A program made the translations under genes and the position numbers. A DNA stretch of 64,000 nt from Lentzea fradiae. Its GTDB lineage: Bacteria; Actinomycetota; Actinomycetes; Mycobacteriales; Pseudonocardiaceae. The notes below the pieces were generated by a model that saw only the letters and a list, made by a program, of their open reading frames with translations, was not told the origin of the DNA and did not search any database. The stretch is from positions 143,050 through 207,049 of the forward strand of contig NZ_FNCC01000015.1 in assembly GCF_900100955.1 (NCBI RefSeq), in the 5' to 3' direction. How positions within the stretch are numbered: position 1 is the first letter of the stretch; each line of letters opens with the position of its first letter. Positions 51,945 through 60,698 of this stretch are shown piece after piece.

Positions 51945-54062
51945 TTACTTGTAACGGGGCGTTGCCGGCGGCAGCGGGGCCACCGGCAGGCCCTCGTGGA
52001 TCACCTTCATGGCGTTGAACCAGGTCGGTGCGGCCACCTGGCCACCGAAGACGCCCTGTGAGCTGCCGGGGCAGAAGCGGATCGGGTTCGCGCAGATCAC
52101 CTCGGGGCGGTTGCCGTCGGCGTAGGTCATGACGGCGCCCGCGTACTGCGGGGTCGCGGCCATGAAGGCGACCGACTTGTGCTCTTCGGTGGTGCCCGTC
52201 TTGCCGATGGTCGGGCGGTTCCAGCCGGAGGCGGTGGCTGCGGCCGCTGCCGTGCCCGAGCCCGTCGTGTCGTGGGACATGCCCTGGGCCAGGGAGTTCG
52301 CCAGGTCCGGCTCCACGGCCTGCTCGCACTTCTGTTCCTTGAGCGCGATCTCCTTGCCGTGGCGGTCCAGGACCTTCTCCACCGGGGTGGGCGGGCACCA
52401 GGTGCCGCTCGAGACGATGGTCGCGGCCACGTTGGCCAGCTCCAGGACGCTGGTGGCGCCGGGGCCGAGGGTGTAGGAGCCCGCGTTGTTCTGCTTCGTC
52501 CAGTCGCCCTGGGTGGGACCGTTCGACTTGTCGGACTTGATGGGCTCGCCCGCGCGGTTGACGCCCTGCAGGGTCTCGCGCATGCCGAGGCGGTAGGCCA
52601 TGTCGACGACGTTGGTCAGGCCCGCCTTCTCCTGCAGGATCACGAAGCCCGTGTTCGGGGACGTGGCGAGGGCCTGGGTCAGCGACATCTTCTCCGGGTA
52701 GGTGCCCGCGTTCTCGACCTTCCACGGCGCGCCGCCGTTCGGGTAGACGCGCGAGTAGTAGACCTTCGGGACGTCCATCTGCTTGTCGATGCCGATGACG
52801 CCCTTCTCCAGGGCCGCGGCGGCGGTGAAGACCTTGTTCACCGAACCGGGGCCGAACGGGAGGACCTCGGCGGGCACCGGGCGGGCGACCTGGCCGAGCT
52901 CGGCGTTGTTGCCGTAGTCGCGGGACGCGACGAGGGCGCGGACCTTGTGCTTGTCCTTGCCGGGCTCGACGACCGACATGACGTTCGCGATGCCGTCCTG
53001 CGTCTTCGGCACCTGCTGCTCGGCCGACTCCTTCGCCGCCCTGGTGGCCTTCGGGTCCATCGTCGTCTTGATGGTCAGGCCGCCGCGCTGCAGCTGCTTG
53101 TTCGTGATGCCCGACTGGCGCAGGTAGTCGAGCAGGTAGGAGCAGAAGAAGCCGTAGAGCGGGCCGTCACCGGCGCCGACGCAGCCCTTCGGGAGGATCT
53201 GCAGGTCCTCGACGACGCCGAGCGGTTCCGCCTTGTACTCGTCGGCCTTCTTGCGGGCTTCGCTCTCGTCCGCGCCGAAGGCGCCGTTCTCGCGCATCTT
53301 GTCGATGACGATGTTGCGGCGTTCGAGCGCCCGTTCGGGGGCGGAGCCCGGGTTCAGCGACGACGGGCGGTTCGCGATGGCGGCGAGCAGGGCGGCCTGC
53401 GGGACCGTCAGCTTGTCGGCGGTCGTGTCGAAGTACGCCTTGGCCGCGGCGCCGACGCCGTAGGTCTGGTTGCCCAGCGGCACGATGTTGAGGTAGCCGG
53501 TGAGGATCTCGTCCTTCGTCATCTGCTGCTCGAGCTGCAGGGCGACGCGCGCCTCGCGCATCTTGCGGCCGATGGTGGCCTCGGTGGCCTTCTCCCAGGC
53601 TTCCTGCTCGTTGTCGGCGCCGAGCACGAACGCCATGTAGTTCTTCACGTACTGCTGGGTGAGCGTCGACGCGCCCTGCGTCGCGCCACCGTCCACACCG
53701 GCCTTGGCGGCGGCACGGGCGATGCCCTGCCAGTCGACGCCCTGGTGCTCGTAGAAGCGCTTGTCCTCGATCGCGAGGATCGCGGCCTTCATGGTGTCCG
53801 AGATCTGCTCCTGGTCGAGCGGAACGCGGTACTGGTCGTACAGGTAGGCGATCGGGTCGCCGTTCATGTCTTGAATGGTGGTGACGAGAGGCAGCTCACC
53901 CTTCGCGAGGTCTCCCGACGTCTGGTCGACGGTGTCGGCGGCGCGGTTGGACGCGAGCCCGAGACCTCCGACGAACGGGAACACCATCGCGGCGAGGAGC
54001 ACGCCCGCAGTCAGGCACAACCCCAGCAACTTGACCAAGCCTGACGCGCGTGCGGCGAACAA
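51945..54062 (-). CDS. Class A penicillin-binding protein
   Basis: 705 residues. An N-terminal membrane helix precedes the GT51 glycosyltransferase domain (catalytic Glu in AIEDKRFYEHQGVDW, then GASTLTQQYVKNY) and the transpeptidase domain with SXXK as SVNK (GPGSVNKVFTAAAALEKG), SXN as SPNTGF and KTGT (GKTGTTEEHKS). It builds and cross-links peptidoglycan. The C-terminus has a short cysteine-bearing tail and no PASTA domains. The start is TTG at 54062, supported by AGGAG eight bases upstream. The SVNK box differs from the common STFK. Confidence 0.94.
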   Translation of the reverse strand: MFAARASGLVKLLGLCLTAGVLLAAMVFPFVGGLGLASNRAADTVDQTSGDLAKGELPLVTTIQDMNGDPIAYLYDQYRVPLDQEQISDTMKAAILAIEDKRFYEHQGVDWQGIARAAAKAGVDGGATQGASTLTQQYVKNYMAFVLGADNEQEAWEKATEATIGRKMREARVALQLEQQMTKDEILTGYLNIVPLGNQTYGVGAAAKAYFDTTADKLTVPQAALLAAIANRPSSLNPGSAPERALERRNIVIDKMRENGAFGADESEARKKADEYKAEPLGVVEDLQILPKGCVGAGDGPLYGFFCSYLLDYLRQSGITNKQLQRGGLTIKTTMDPKATRAAKESAEQQVPKTQDGIANVMSVVEPGKDKHKVRALVASRDYGNNAELGQVARPVPAEVLPFGPGSVNKVFTAAAALEKGVIGIDKQMDVPKVYYSRVYPNGGAPWKVENAGTYPEKMSLTQALATSPNTGFVILQEKAGLTNVVDMAYRLGMRETLQGVNRAGEPIKSDKSNGPTQGDWTKQNNAGSYTLGPGATSVLELANVAATIVSSGTWCPPTPVEKVLDRHGKEIALKEQKCEQAVEPDLANSLAQGMSHDTTGSGTAAAAATASGWNRPTIGKTGTTEEHKSVAFMAATPQYAGAVMTYADGNRPEVICANPIRFCPGSSQGVFGGQVAAPTWFNAMKVIHEGLPVAPLPPATPRYK

Positions 54063-54160
54063 CCCGCAACTCCTTCCGAACTGACCTCGGAGATTCCTCT
54101 ACGTATTAAGTCGCGCGAGAAGCCCGTGAGGTTGCGTCCGCTGATCGACTGTTGTTCAAC

Positions 54161-55189
54161 CTACCGGAGCAACCGGAGGCCGATCGTCGGACTGGCCCTC
54201 CTCACCTCGACGCCCGTGTGGTCGGGCAGGACGTCGTCGAGGAAGCCGTACTTCACCAGCTCCTCGTCGGGCCGCCTGCTCACCGTCCGCCACCAGACCG
54301 CGATGTCTCCCCACCCCGGAGCGGACAGCGACCCGCCGAAGTGCTGCACGGACAGCGCGGCGCACAGGTTCGCGAACCGCACCCGGTGCTCCAGGGGCCA
54401 CCCGGCCAGAGTGCCCATCACGAACCCGGCGCCAAACACGTCACCGGCACCGGTCGCGTCGAGCTGCGCCACGTTCAGCCCCGGCACGTCCACGCACTCG
54501 CCCGTGGAGCTGTCGACGGCGACCGCTCCCCCGCCGCCGCGTGTGACGACAACCACGGGCAGGTGCTCGGCGAGCTTGCGCGCGGCGGCCTCCGGCGTGT
54601 CGGTGCGCGTGTAGCCCTGCGCCTCCACGTGGTTGGGGAGGAAGACGTCATACCCGTCGAGACGGCGCAGCAGTTCCGGCGACCACGCCCCGGTCCGGTC
54701 CCAGCCGATGTCGGCGAAGAGCATCGCGCCGTTCCGCTTCGCCGTGCGCACCCACTCCTCGTCCTCGGCCTGGATGTGCACGAAGCACGCCTTCGCCGAC
54801 GGCGGCGGGTTGAAGAGGTCGTCCGCGACGACCGGCGCCTTGTGCCCGTGCGTGACCATCGAACGGTCGCGCTCCATCGCCATCGACACGGTCACCGGCG
54901 AGTGCCACCCGTAGAACCGGCGGCAGTAGGAGAGGTCGACGCCTTCCTGGTCGGCCAGCACGTCCCAGCAGAAGTCGCCGTAAGCGTCCTCACCGAACGC
55001 CGCCGCCAGCGCGGTGTTCAGCTCCAGCCGCCGCAACGCCACCGCGAGGTTCGCGATCCCACCGGGACACGAGCCGAGGCCCTCCGCCCACACCTCCGTG
55101 CCGGGAGCCGGTGGCCGGGGCAGTCCGGTGAAGATGATGTCGAGGAACACGGTGCCGGTGAGCAACACGTCGTAGTCCGCATCAGCCAT
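54161..55189 (-). CDS. PfkB-family carbohydrate kinase
   Basis: 342 residues of the ribokinase/PfkB family. Early signature GSCPGGIANLAVALRRLELN and the late DATGAGDVFGAGFVMGTLAGWPLEHRV with catalytic Asp (first D of GAGD region) are intact; the lid segment TVSMAMERDRSMVTH is normal. It phosphorylates a sugar or nucleoside hydroxyl; the substrate is not readable. The ATG at 55189 opens the gene directly. It is divergent from the MFS transporter with a 36-base gap, so they may be co-regulated. Confidence 0.88.
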   Translation of the reverse strand: MADADYDVLLTGTVFLDIIFTGLPRPPAPGTEVWAEGLGSCPGGIANLAVALRRLELNTALAAAFGEDAYGDFCWDVLADQEGVDLSYCRRFYGWHSPVTVSMAMERDRSMVTHGHKAPVVADDLFNPPPSAKACFVHIQAEDEEWVRTAKRNGAMLFADIGWDRTGAWSPELLRRLDGYDVFLPNHVEAQGYTRTDTPEAAARKLAEHLPVVVVTRGGGGAVAVDSSTGECVDVPGLNVAQLDATGAGDVFGAGFVMGTLAGWPLEHRVRFANLCAALSVQHFGGSLSAPGWGDIAVWWRTVSRRPDEELVKYGFLDDVLPDHTGVEVRRASPTIGLRLLR

Positions 55190-55225
55190 GCGTGAACTCT
55201 GCCATCCGCCACGGGCGACCATGCG

Positions 55226-56440
55226 TTGGAAACGACGGTCGTGGGGGTTCCGCTCAGGAAGAACGTTCAGTTCCAGCTGCTTTGGTTCGGCGGCGCGGTC
55301 TCGCAGCTCGGCACCACGATGACCACTCTGGTGACGCCGCTGCTGATCGTCGCGCTCACCGGCTCGTACCTCCTGCCCGGCGTCGTCGCCGGGGCACGGG
55401 CCGCCGCGCTGCTGCTCGCCCTGATGCCCGCCGGGGTCTGGGTCGACCGCTGGGACCGGGGCAGGACGCTGTTCTGGAGCCAGGCCGGCCAGGCCCTCAC
55501 CGCCGCCGCGCTGGCCGTCGCCGTCCTCACCGGTCACGCGTACGTCGCCGTCTTCGTCGTGCTGGCGGTCGTCGACGGCGTCTGCACCGCGTTCACCGGC
55601 CCCGCCCGCACTTCCGCGATCCAGGCCGTGGTGCCACCGGACCAGCTCGGCACCGCCTACGCCCAGGAGGAAGCCCGCGGCCACGCGGCACGGGTCGCTG
55701 GTCCACCGCTCGGTGCCCTGCTCCTGGCGGCCGGGCGGGCGGTCCCGTTCGTCGCCGACGCCCTCACGTTCGCGGCGGCGGCGATCTGCGCGTGGTTCGC
55801 CAAGATCCCCGCGCGCGCCGAACGCCACGAGCCCCGCCGCCGGATGCGTCAGGACGTGCGGGACGCGGCTCGCTGGCTCTGGCGGCAGACCGGCCTGCGC
55901 AACCTCACGATCGTCTTCCTCGTGCTGAACCTGTTCGGCGGCGCCTCGATGCTCCCGGTGCTCGCCCTCGTCGCCGAACGCGGCGGCGACGGCCTGGACA
56001 CCGGCGCGGTCATCGCGGGCATCGGCATCGGCGGGATCGTCGGCTCGCTGCTGTCGCCCAGGGTCACCCTCGCCCCCGGCAAGCTGATGGTCGCCGTGCT
56101 GGTCGTCTTCGGCACCTGCACCACCGCGATGGCGCTGCCGTTCGGCGTCCTCTGGCCGTTCGTGCCGCTGGCGGTCACCGCGGTCGTCACACCGATGATC
56201 AACGTGGCGGTCTCCGCGCTGCACTCCCGGCTGGTGCCCGAGGACATGATGGGACGCGTGGACGCGGTGTCGACCCTCGCTTCCCGCGTGCTGACGCCGC
56301 TGGCGCCCGCGCTCGGCGGGTTCCTCGCGGGCGCGGCCGGTGGGGCGGCTGCCCTGCTGGCGTTCGGCGCGGCGATCCTGGTGACGGCGCTGGTGGCGGC
56401 GTTCACCGACCTCGGGACGCCCGCTCCGCACAGGTCCTGA
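55226..56440 (+). CDS. MFS transporter (DHA-type efflux pump)
   Basis: 404 residues with 12 membrane helices. The start region PLRKNVQFQLLWFGGAVSQLGTTMTTLVTPLL and the loop WVDRWDRGRTLFWSQAGQ (motif A-like) are typical of drug-efflux MFS proteins (MFS_3/EntS-like). The listed TTG start at 55226 is uncertain; a GTG five codons later would also fit. It lies directly beside a sugar kinase gene on the other strand. Confidence 0.85.
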   Translation: METTVVGVPLRKNVQFQLLWFGGAVSQLGTTMTTLVTPLLIVALTGSYLLPGVVAGARAAALLLALMPAGVWVDRWDRGRTLFWSQAGQALTAAALAVAVLTGHAYVAVFVVLAVVDGVCTAFTGPARTSAIQAVVPPDQLGTAYAQEEARGHAARVAGPPLGALLLAAGRAVPFVADALTFAAAAICAWFAKIPARAERHEPRRRMRQDVRDAARWLWRQTGLRNLTIVFLVLNLFGGASMLPVLALVAERGGDGLDTGAVIAGIGIGGIVGSLLSPRVTLAPGKLMVAVLVVFGTCTTAMALPFGVLWPFVPLAVTAVVTPMINVAVSALHSRLVPEDMMGRVDAVSTLASRVLTPLAPALGGFLAGAAGGAAALLAFGAAILVTALVAAFTDLGTPAPHRS

Positions 56441-56492
56441 GGAAGTCCAGGCCGTCCCGCGAATCCGTTCGGGCGAGAGACCCGGCGGCTGC

Positions 56493-57188
56493 TCAGCCCT
56501 CCTCGGCGATCATCTCCCGCATCCGGGCGAGTGCGCGGTGCTGCGCGACCCGCACCGCGCCCGGCGTCGAGCTGACGGCCAGCGCGACCTCCTCCGCCGA
56601 CAGGCCCACCGCGACCCGCAGCACGAGGATCTCGCGCTGGCGCGGCGGCAGCTTGTGCAGCAGGCGCGTGACCTGGGCCATCATCTCGCCGGTGACGGCG
56701 TGCTGCTCGGGGCCGTCCTCCAGGGACGGGCAGTCCGGCAGCTCCGGCACGACCTCCGCGCGGTTGCGGACGGCGCGGCGGCGTGCGTCGGCGACCTTGT
56801 GCGCGGCGATGCCGTAGACGAAGGCGAGGAACGAGCCGGGCTCGTAGCGGTACTTCGACAGGGCGCCGAGCACCGCCACGCAGACCTCCTGCGCGATGTC
56901 CTCGGCCGAGACCAGCGTGCGCTCACGGCCGCCGACGCGCGCGCGGCAGTAGCGCACGATCAACGGCTGGATGCGGCCGAGCAGGTGCTCGACCGCCCGT
57001 CTGTCCCCGTCGAGCGCTGCGTCGACGAGATCGGTGAACTCCGCCTCGGCGAGCCACTGGTTGGAGACCGGTGCCTGGCGCACCCTCCGGCGCGTGGGAA
57101 CCGTTGGCCGGCTCCAGACCTCGGCGCCTTCGCCTGGCGCGAGGACCGCGACACCACCACCGGTCCGCACGGCTGTGGGCTGAACCAT
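56493..57188 (-). CDS. Sigma-70 family RNA polymerase sigma factor (ShbA/SigD-like)
   Basis: 231 residues. An N-terminal stretch of about 45 residues precedes region 2 (DLVDAALDGDRRAVEHLLGRIQPLIVRYCRA...SAEDIAQEVCVAVLGAL, with SFLAFVYGIAAHKVADARRR) and region 4 (LHKLPPRQREILVLRVAVGLSAEEVALAVSSTPGAVRVAQHRAL). This is the extracytoplasmic-function group, close in pattern to Streptomyces ShbA and mycobacterial SigD. ShbA drives expression of the main sigma factor in Streptomyces. The ATG at 57188 has AGGAGG nine bases upstream. No anti-sigma gene is adjacent. Confidence 0.9.
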   Translation of the reverse strand: MVQPTAVRTGGGVAVLAPGEGAEVWSRPTVPTRRRVRQAPVSNQWLAEAEFTDLVDAALDGDRRAVEHLLGRIQPLIVRYCRARVGGRERTLVSAEDIAQEVCVAVLGALSKYRYEPGSFLAFVYGIAAHKVADARRRAVRNRAEVVPELPDCPSLEDGPEQHAVTGEMMAQVTRLLHKLPPRQREILVLRVAVGLSAEEVALAVSSTPGAVRVAQHRALARMREMIAEEG

Positions 57189-57274
57189 CCCGGCGACCTC
57201 CTCCACTACAGCGACGCTTGGGCTTCACTGAAGTAGAGAACGCAGCGAGCCGTTTGATACCGCCTGCTTCCAAG

Positions 57275-57335
57275 AGGACCACGAAGTCCGTGCGGGTGGC
57301 AGGAGCAGCACCCTTTTGAGGGAGAACGTGGTCCT
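57275..57335. repeat. Nested inverted repeat upstream of the sigma factor gene
   Basis: Nine-base perfect outer arms AGGACCACG/CGTGGTCCT (57275-57283, 57327-57335) and five-base inner arms GGGTG/CACCC (57294-57298, 57309-57313). It begins 87 bases before the sigma start and could fold in the 5' untranslated region or bind a regulator. Confidence 0.45.
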
Positions 57336-57424
57336 AATGGCCCAGTCGGAAGTCCATGCCGAACTGCCGTTCCCGGACGTGTCCGGCACGATCGGAGCAC
57401 CGTTCACGCAGTAGTGTCCGAACG

Positions 57425-58249
57425 GTGATCGAACACATCGGCATCGACACCGAGGCGGGCACCTTCGACGCCATCGCGTCCGGTCCCGAGGACGGCCGCC
57501 CGGTCCTGCTGCTGCACGGCTTCCCGGAGGCCGCCGTCGAGTGGGAGCACCAGGTCGCCGTGCTCGGCGTGAACGGCTTCCGCGCCGTCGCCCCCGACCA
57601 GCGCGGCTACTCCCCCGGCGTGCGGCCCGAGCAGGTCTCGGAGTACACGGTCACGCACCTCGTCGGAGACGTCGTCGCGATGGCCGACGCGCTCGGCTGG
57701 GGCACGTTCGACCTCGTCGGGCACGACTGGGGCGGCGCGGTCGCGTGGTGGACCGCGATCGAGCACCCCGAGCGGCTGCGTTCCCTGGCGGTGTTCTCGA
57801 CGCCGCACCCCGGTGCGTTGAAGACCGCGCTGCAGACCGACGAGGAGCAGCGGATGCGGTCGCAGTACATGCTCGACTGGCGGGAGCGCAGCACCGAGAA
57901 GCGGATGCTGGACAACGACGCCCACGCGTTGAAGCAGATGTTCGAGTGGCGGGTCCGGCCTTCGCACGTCGAGGAGTACGTCCAGCGGCTGTCCGAGCCG
58001 GGGGCGCTCACGGCCGCGCTGAACTGGTACCGCGCGGGCAAGCCGCACGGCGCCGCGGACAAGGTCGGCGTGAAGACGATGTACGTGTGGAGCACCGAGG
58101 ACGTCGCGTTCGGGTCGGTGGCCGCGTTCGAGACCGAGAAGTGGTGCACGGGCGCGTACCGGTTCGAGATGGTCGAGGACGTCAGCCACTGGATCCCGGA
58201 AGAGATCCCCGAGGCCACGTCCTCCCTCCTGCTGGAACACCTGAACTAG
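57425..58249 (+). CDS. Alpha/beta-hydrolase of the epoxide hydrolase type
   Basis: 274 residues from the GTG at 57425. The oxyanion motif HGFPEAAVEW and the nucleophile motif GHDWGG (Asp101) are those of soluble epoxide hydrolases and haloalkane-type relatives; the acid is in STEDVAFG and the histidine in EDVSHWIPEE. The cap region WYRAGKPHG lacks an easily recognised second cap tyrosine, which epoxide hydrolases normally need, so activity on epoxides is probable but not secure. The following nucleotidyltransferase starts ten bases downstream. Confidence 0.85.
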   Translation: MIEHIGIDTEAGTFDAIASGPEDGRPVLLLHGFPEAAVEWEHQVAVLGVNGFRAVAPDQRGYSPGVRPEQVSEYTVTHLVGDVVAMADALGWGTFDLVGHDWGGAVAWWTAIEHPERLRSLAVFSTPHPGALKTALQTDEEQRMRSQYMLDWRERSTEKRMLDNDAHALKQMFEWRVRPSHVEEYVQRLSEPGALTAALNWYRAGKPHGAADKVGVKTMYVWSTEDVAFGSVAAFETEKWCTGAYRFEMVEDVSHWIPEEIPEATSSLLLEHLN

Positions 58250-58259
58250 GGTCGGGGAC

Positions 58260-58841
58260 ATGCGCGTGGCCGGTCTGCTGCTCGCCGCGGGGGCGGGCCG
58301 CCGGTTCGGTTCCCCCAAGGCCCTCGTCCCGCTCGGCGGCGAGCTGTTCGTCGACTCGGCGGCCCGGCTGCTCATCTCCGCCGGGTGCGACCCGGTCGTC
58401 GTCGTGCTCGGCGCGCAGGCGGCGGAGGTCAGGGCGAAGGCCGTGCTGGACGGCGTGACGGTCGTCGACAACCCGGACTGGGCCACCGGCATGGGATCGT
58501 CGCTGCGCACGGGCCTGCGTGCGACCGGCATCGTGGACGCCGTCGTGGTTCTGCCCGTCGACACCCCCGGCGTCACGGTCGCCGCGCTGCACCGGCTGAT
58601 GGACCTCGCCGCGCCGGGCGTGCTGGCGCGCGCCACCTACCACGGCGAGATCGGCCATCCGGTGCTGATCGGCTCCGACCACTTCCCCGGCGTGGTGGCG
58701 TCGGCGGCGGGCGACCAGGGCGCGCGGGACTACCTGAAGGCGAACACCGTCCGGCACGTCGAGTGCGCGGACGTGGCCGACGGCGACGACGTGGACCGGC
58801 CGGAAGACCTGCGACGACGCGACGGCGGCCAGATCCGCTAG
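58260..58841 (+). CDS. MobA/MocA-type nucleotidyltransferase
   Basis: 193 residues. The signature LLLAAGAGRRFGSPKAL (5-21) is the NTP-transferase loop, with the DGVTVVDNPDWATGMGSSLRTGL and VVLPVDTPGVT metal-binding segments and a final IGHPVLIGSDHFP. Such proteins add a cytidylyl or guanylyl group to molybdopterin, or belong to related sugar-nucleotide or F420 pathways. In actinomycetes this short form usually accompanies xanthine-dehydrogenase-type enzymes, which are not seen here. Good ribosome binding site before the ATG. Confidence 0.9.
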   Translation: MRVAGLLLAAGAGRRFGSPKALVPLGGELFVDSAARLLISAGCDPVVVVLGAQAAEVRAKAVLDGVTVVDNPDWATGMGSSLRTGLRATGIVDAVVVLPVDTPGVTVAALHRLMDLAAPGVLARATYHGEIGHPVLIGSDHFPGVVASAAGDQGARDYLKANTVRHVECADVADGDDVDRPEDLRRRDGGQIR

Positions 58842-58868
58842 GACCGGCGTGCGCAACGGTTGGTCCGG

Positions 58869-59051
58869 CTAAGGCCGGGCGTGCACGGCGGCGCGCGCAC
58901 ATCCGCCCGCGACGACGAGCAGCGCGAGCGCCGCCCACACCGGCCACAGCTCGGAGTAGGTCACCGCCAGCGCGATGTTCGTGGCACCCGCACCCGCGAA
59001 CACCGCCGTCAGGCCCACCCAGAAGAAGAAGTGCCGTCTGCTCAAAACCAC
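58869..59051 (-). CDS. Small membrane protein
   Basis: 60 residues with two hydrophobic segments (HFFFWVGLTAVFAGAGATNIALA and WPVWAALALLVVAGGCARA). The start at the GTG 59051 is a guess; a TTG at 59126 would add an unstructured tail. It converges with the nucleotidyltransferase gene and lies opposite the upstream region of the SIS protein gene. Function unknown. Confidence 0.5.
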   Translation of the reverse strand: MVLSRRHFFFWVGLTAVFAGAGATNIALAVTYSELWPVWAALALLVVAGGCARAAVHARP

Positions 59052-59153
59052 CGCCAGTCCGCCGCGCGCAGTTGCCCCTGTATCGCGCGTATCGGGGTTC
59101 GTGGTGCGCGGGTTACTGGTGAGCAATTCGACGATCCGGTACTACTGACCCGC

Positions 59154-59894
59154 ATGACGACCGACACCGTGACCGGCTCCGACTACGGCACTCTCGTGCG
59201 CACCCATCTGGCGCGCGTGGAACAGCACAACGCGGCGGCGCTCGACGACGTGGCCGAACTGGTGCTCGCCGCCGTCCAGGCGGACGGGACCCTGCTCACC
59301 GCCGGCGCGGGACACTCGCTGGCGGCGGTCGCCGAGACCTTCTACCGCGCGGGCGGTCTCGCCTGCGTCCGCCCGATCTACCACCCCGAGCTGCTCCCGA
59401 TGCACGGCGCGATCAGCAGCACCTCGGCCGAGCGCCGTTCCGGTCTCGCCGGCGAGGTCCTGCGCGAGGCGGGCCTGGCCCCGCACGACGTGCTGTTCGT
59501 CTTCTCGACCTCGGGCGTGAACCACTACCCGGTCGAGCTGGCGCAGGAGGCCGCGAACGCGGGCTGCCCGGTGGTCGCCGTGACGTCCGTGGCCTCCAGC
59601 GCCCAGGCCCCGCGCCGCGCGGGCGTGACGCTGGCCGAGGTGGCGACGGTCGTGCTCGACAACCTCGTGCCGCCCGGCGACTCGACCTACCCGGCGGAGG
59701 CGCCGGTGACCGCGGCCATCTCCACGATCGCCACGGCGTTCCTGTGGAACCTGCTGATGGTCCGGCTCGTCGACCAGGCCGCCGAGTCCGGTGTGCGGCT
59801 GCCGCTGTGGCGCAGCGCGAACGTCGAGGGCGGCGACGCGGCCAACGCCGAGCTGCTCCGCCACTACCAGACCCGCATCCCGCAGCTCGGCTGA
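59154..59894 (+). CDS. SIS-domain protein
   Basis: 246 residues forming one SIS (sugar isomerase) domain: LLTAGAGHSLAAVAETFYRAGG, VLFVFSTSGVNHYPVELAQEA and AEVATVVLDNLV. Layout and length match the UPF0309/YckF-like group that binds phosphosugars, probably as isomerase or regulator; it has no fused helix-turn-helix. The start ATG at 59154 opens the domain. Monocistronic by position. Confidence 0.85.
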   Translation: MTTDTVTGSDYGTLVRTHLARVEQHNAAALDDVAELVLAAVQADGTLLTAGAGHSLAAVAETFYRAGGLACVRPIYHPELLPMHGAISSTSAERRSGLAGEVLREAGLAPHDVLFVFSTSGVNHYPVELAQEAANAGCPVVAVTSVASSAQAPRRAGVTLAEVATVVLDNLVPPGDSTYPAEAPVTAAISTIATAFLWNLLMVRLVDQAAESGVRLPLWRSANVEGGDAANAELLRHYQTRIPQLG

Positions 59895-60068
59895 CCGGAA
59901 CGCCCCGGCTCCTGCTCAGCGGAACGCTCGCCACGGTGACGACAGTCGGTGTGGCGGGCGTCCTGGCAAGCGGCGGCACCGAACACGGCTGGTCGTCGCT
60001 ACCAGGGTGGCGTTTCGCGGTGCTGGTGGAGAACGCCGGAGCGTCGCTGACCGCGACGACCGCGTTGC

Positions 60069-60698
60069 TCAGGGGTTGACCCGCGGGACCAGCAGGCCGC
60101 GGTGGAACGCCTCCGTGACGGCGGAGGCCCGGTCGCCGACGTCGAGCTTGCCGTAGATGTTGAGCAGGTGGGACTTCACCGTCGCCTCGGTGATGAACAG
60201 CCCCGCCGCCACCTCGCGGTTGGTCGCCCCGCCGGCGACCAGCCGCAGCACCTCCAGCTCCCGCTGGCTCAACGCGGGCGCTGCCGCAGACCGCACCCGT
60301 TTCATCAGCAGCGCCGCCGCGGCCGGGGCGAGCACGGCCTCACCCCGCGCGGTGGCCTTCACGGCGCGCAGGAGCTCGTCGCGCGGCGCGTCCTTGAGCA
60401 GGTACCCGGTGGCGCCCGCCTCGACGGCCGCCACCACGTCGTTGTCGTTGTCGTAGGTGGTCAGCACCAGCACGTGCGCACCGCTGCCGGCCAGCTCCCT
60501 GGTGGCGGTGATGCCGTCCACCCCCGGCATGCGCAGGTCCATCAGGACGACGTCGGGCCGCAACGCCCTGGCCAGCCGCACGGCCTCGGCGCCGTCCCCC
60601 GCCTCGCCGACGACCTCGAACCCGGGGTCGCGGGCGAACATGCTCGTCAGCCCGTCCCTGACCACCGGGTGGTCGTCGACGACCAGCAGCCTGATCAC
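60069..60698 (-). CDS. LuxR/NarL-family response regulator
   Basis: 209 residues. The receiver domain starts IRLLVVDDHPVVRDGL and has the phosphoacceptor Asp54 in VVLMDLRMPGVDG, with conserved Thr and Lys in VLVLTTYD and LLKDAPRDEL. The C-terminal LuxR helix-turn-helix is LSQRELEVLRLVAGGATNREVAAGLFITEATVKSHLLNIYGKLDV. The GTG start overlaps the kinase stop by four bases, so kinase and regulator are one unit. Targets unknown; control of neighbouring genes, including the oxidase downstream in the opposite flank, is possible. Confidence 0.95.
   Translation of the reverse strand: MIRLLVVDDHPVVRDGLTSMFARDPGFEVVGEAGDGAEAVRLARALRPDVVLMDLRMPGVDGITATRELAGSGAHVLVLTTYDNDNDVVAAVEAGATGYLLKDAPRDELLRAVKATARGEAVLAPAAAALLMKRVRSAAAPALSQRELEVLRLVAGGATNREVAAGLFITEATVKSHLLNIYGKLDVGDRASAVTEAFHRGLLVPRVNP

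Noticed and set aside
51542..52018. 158-codon plus-strand frame between the M23 and penicillin-binding protein genes
   Set aside because: No ribosome binding site, no recognised domain, unusual Gly/Trp/Arg composition, and it runs into the antisense of the penicillin-binding protein gene and over its terminator.
57206..57407. Two short minus-strand frames upstream of the sigma factor
   Set aside because: They have no ribosome binding site and cover the nested inverted repeat; more likely leader or promoter sequence.
59937..60079. Small plus-strand frame between the SIS gene and the response regulator
   Set aside because: Starts at a GTG with a poor ribosome binding site, has no recognisable motif and ends inside the response regulator gene on the other strand. 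Kept as unsupported.
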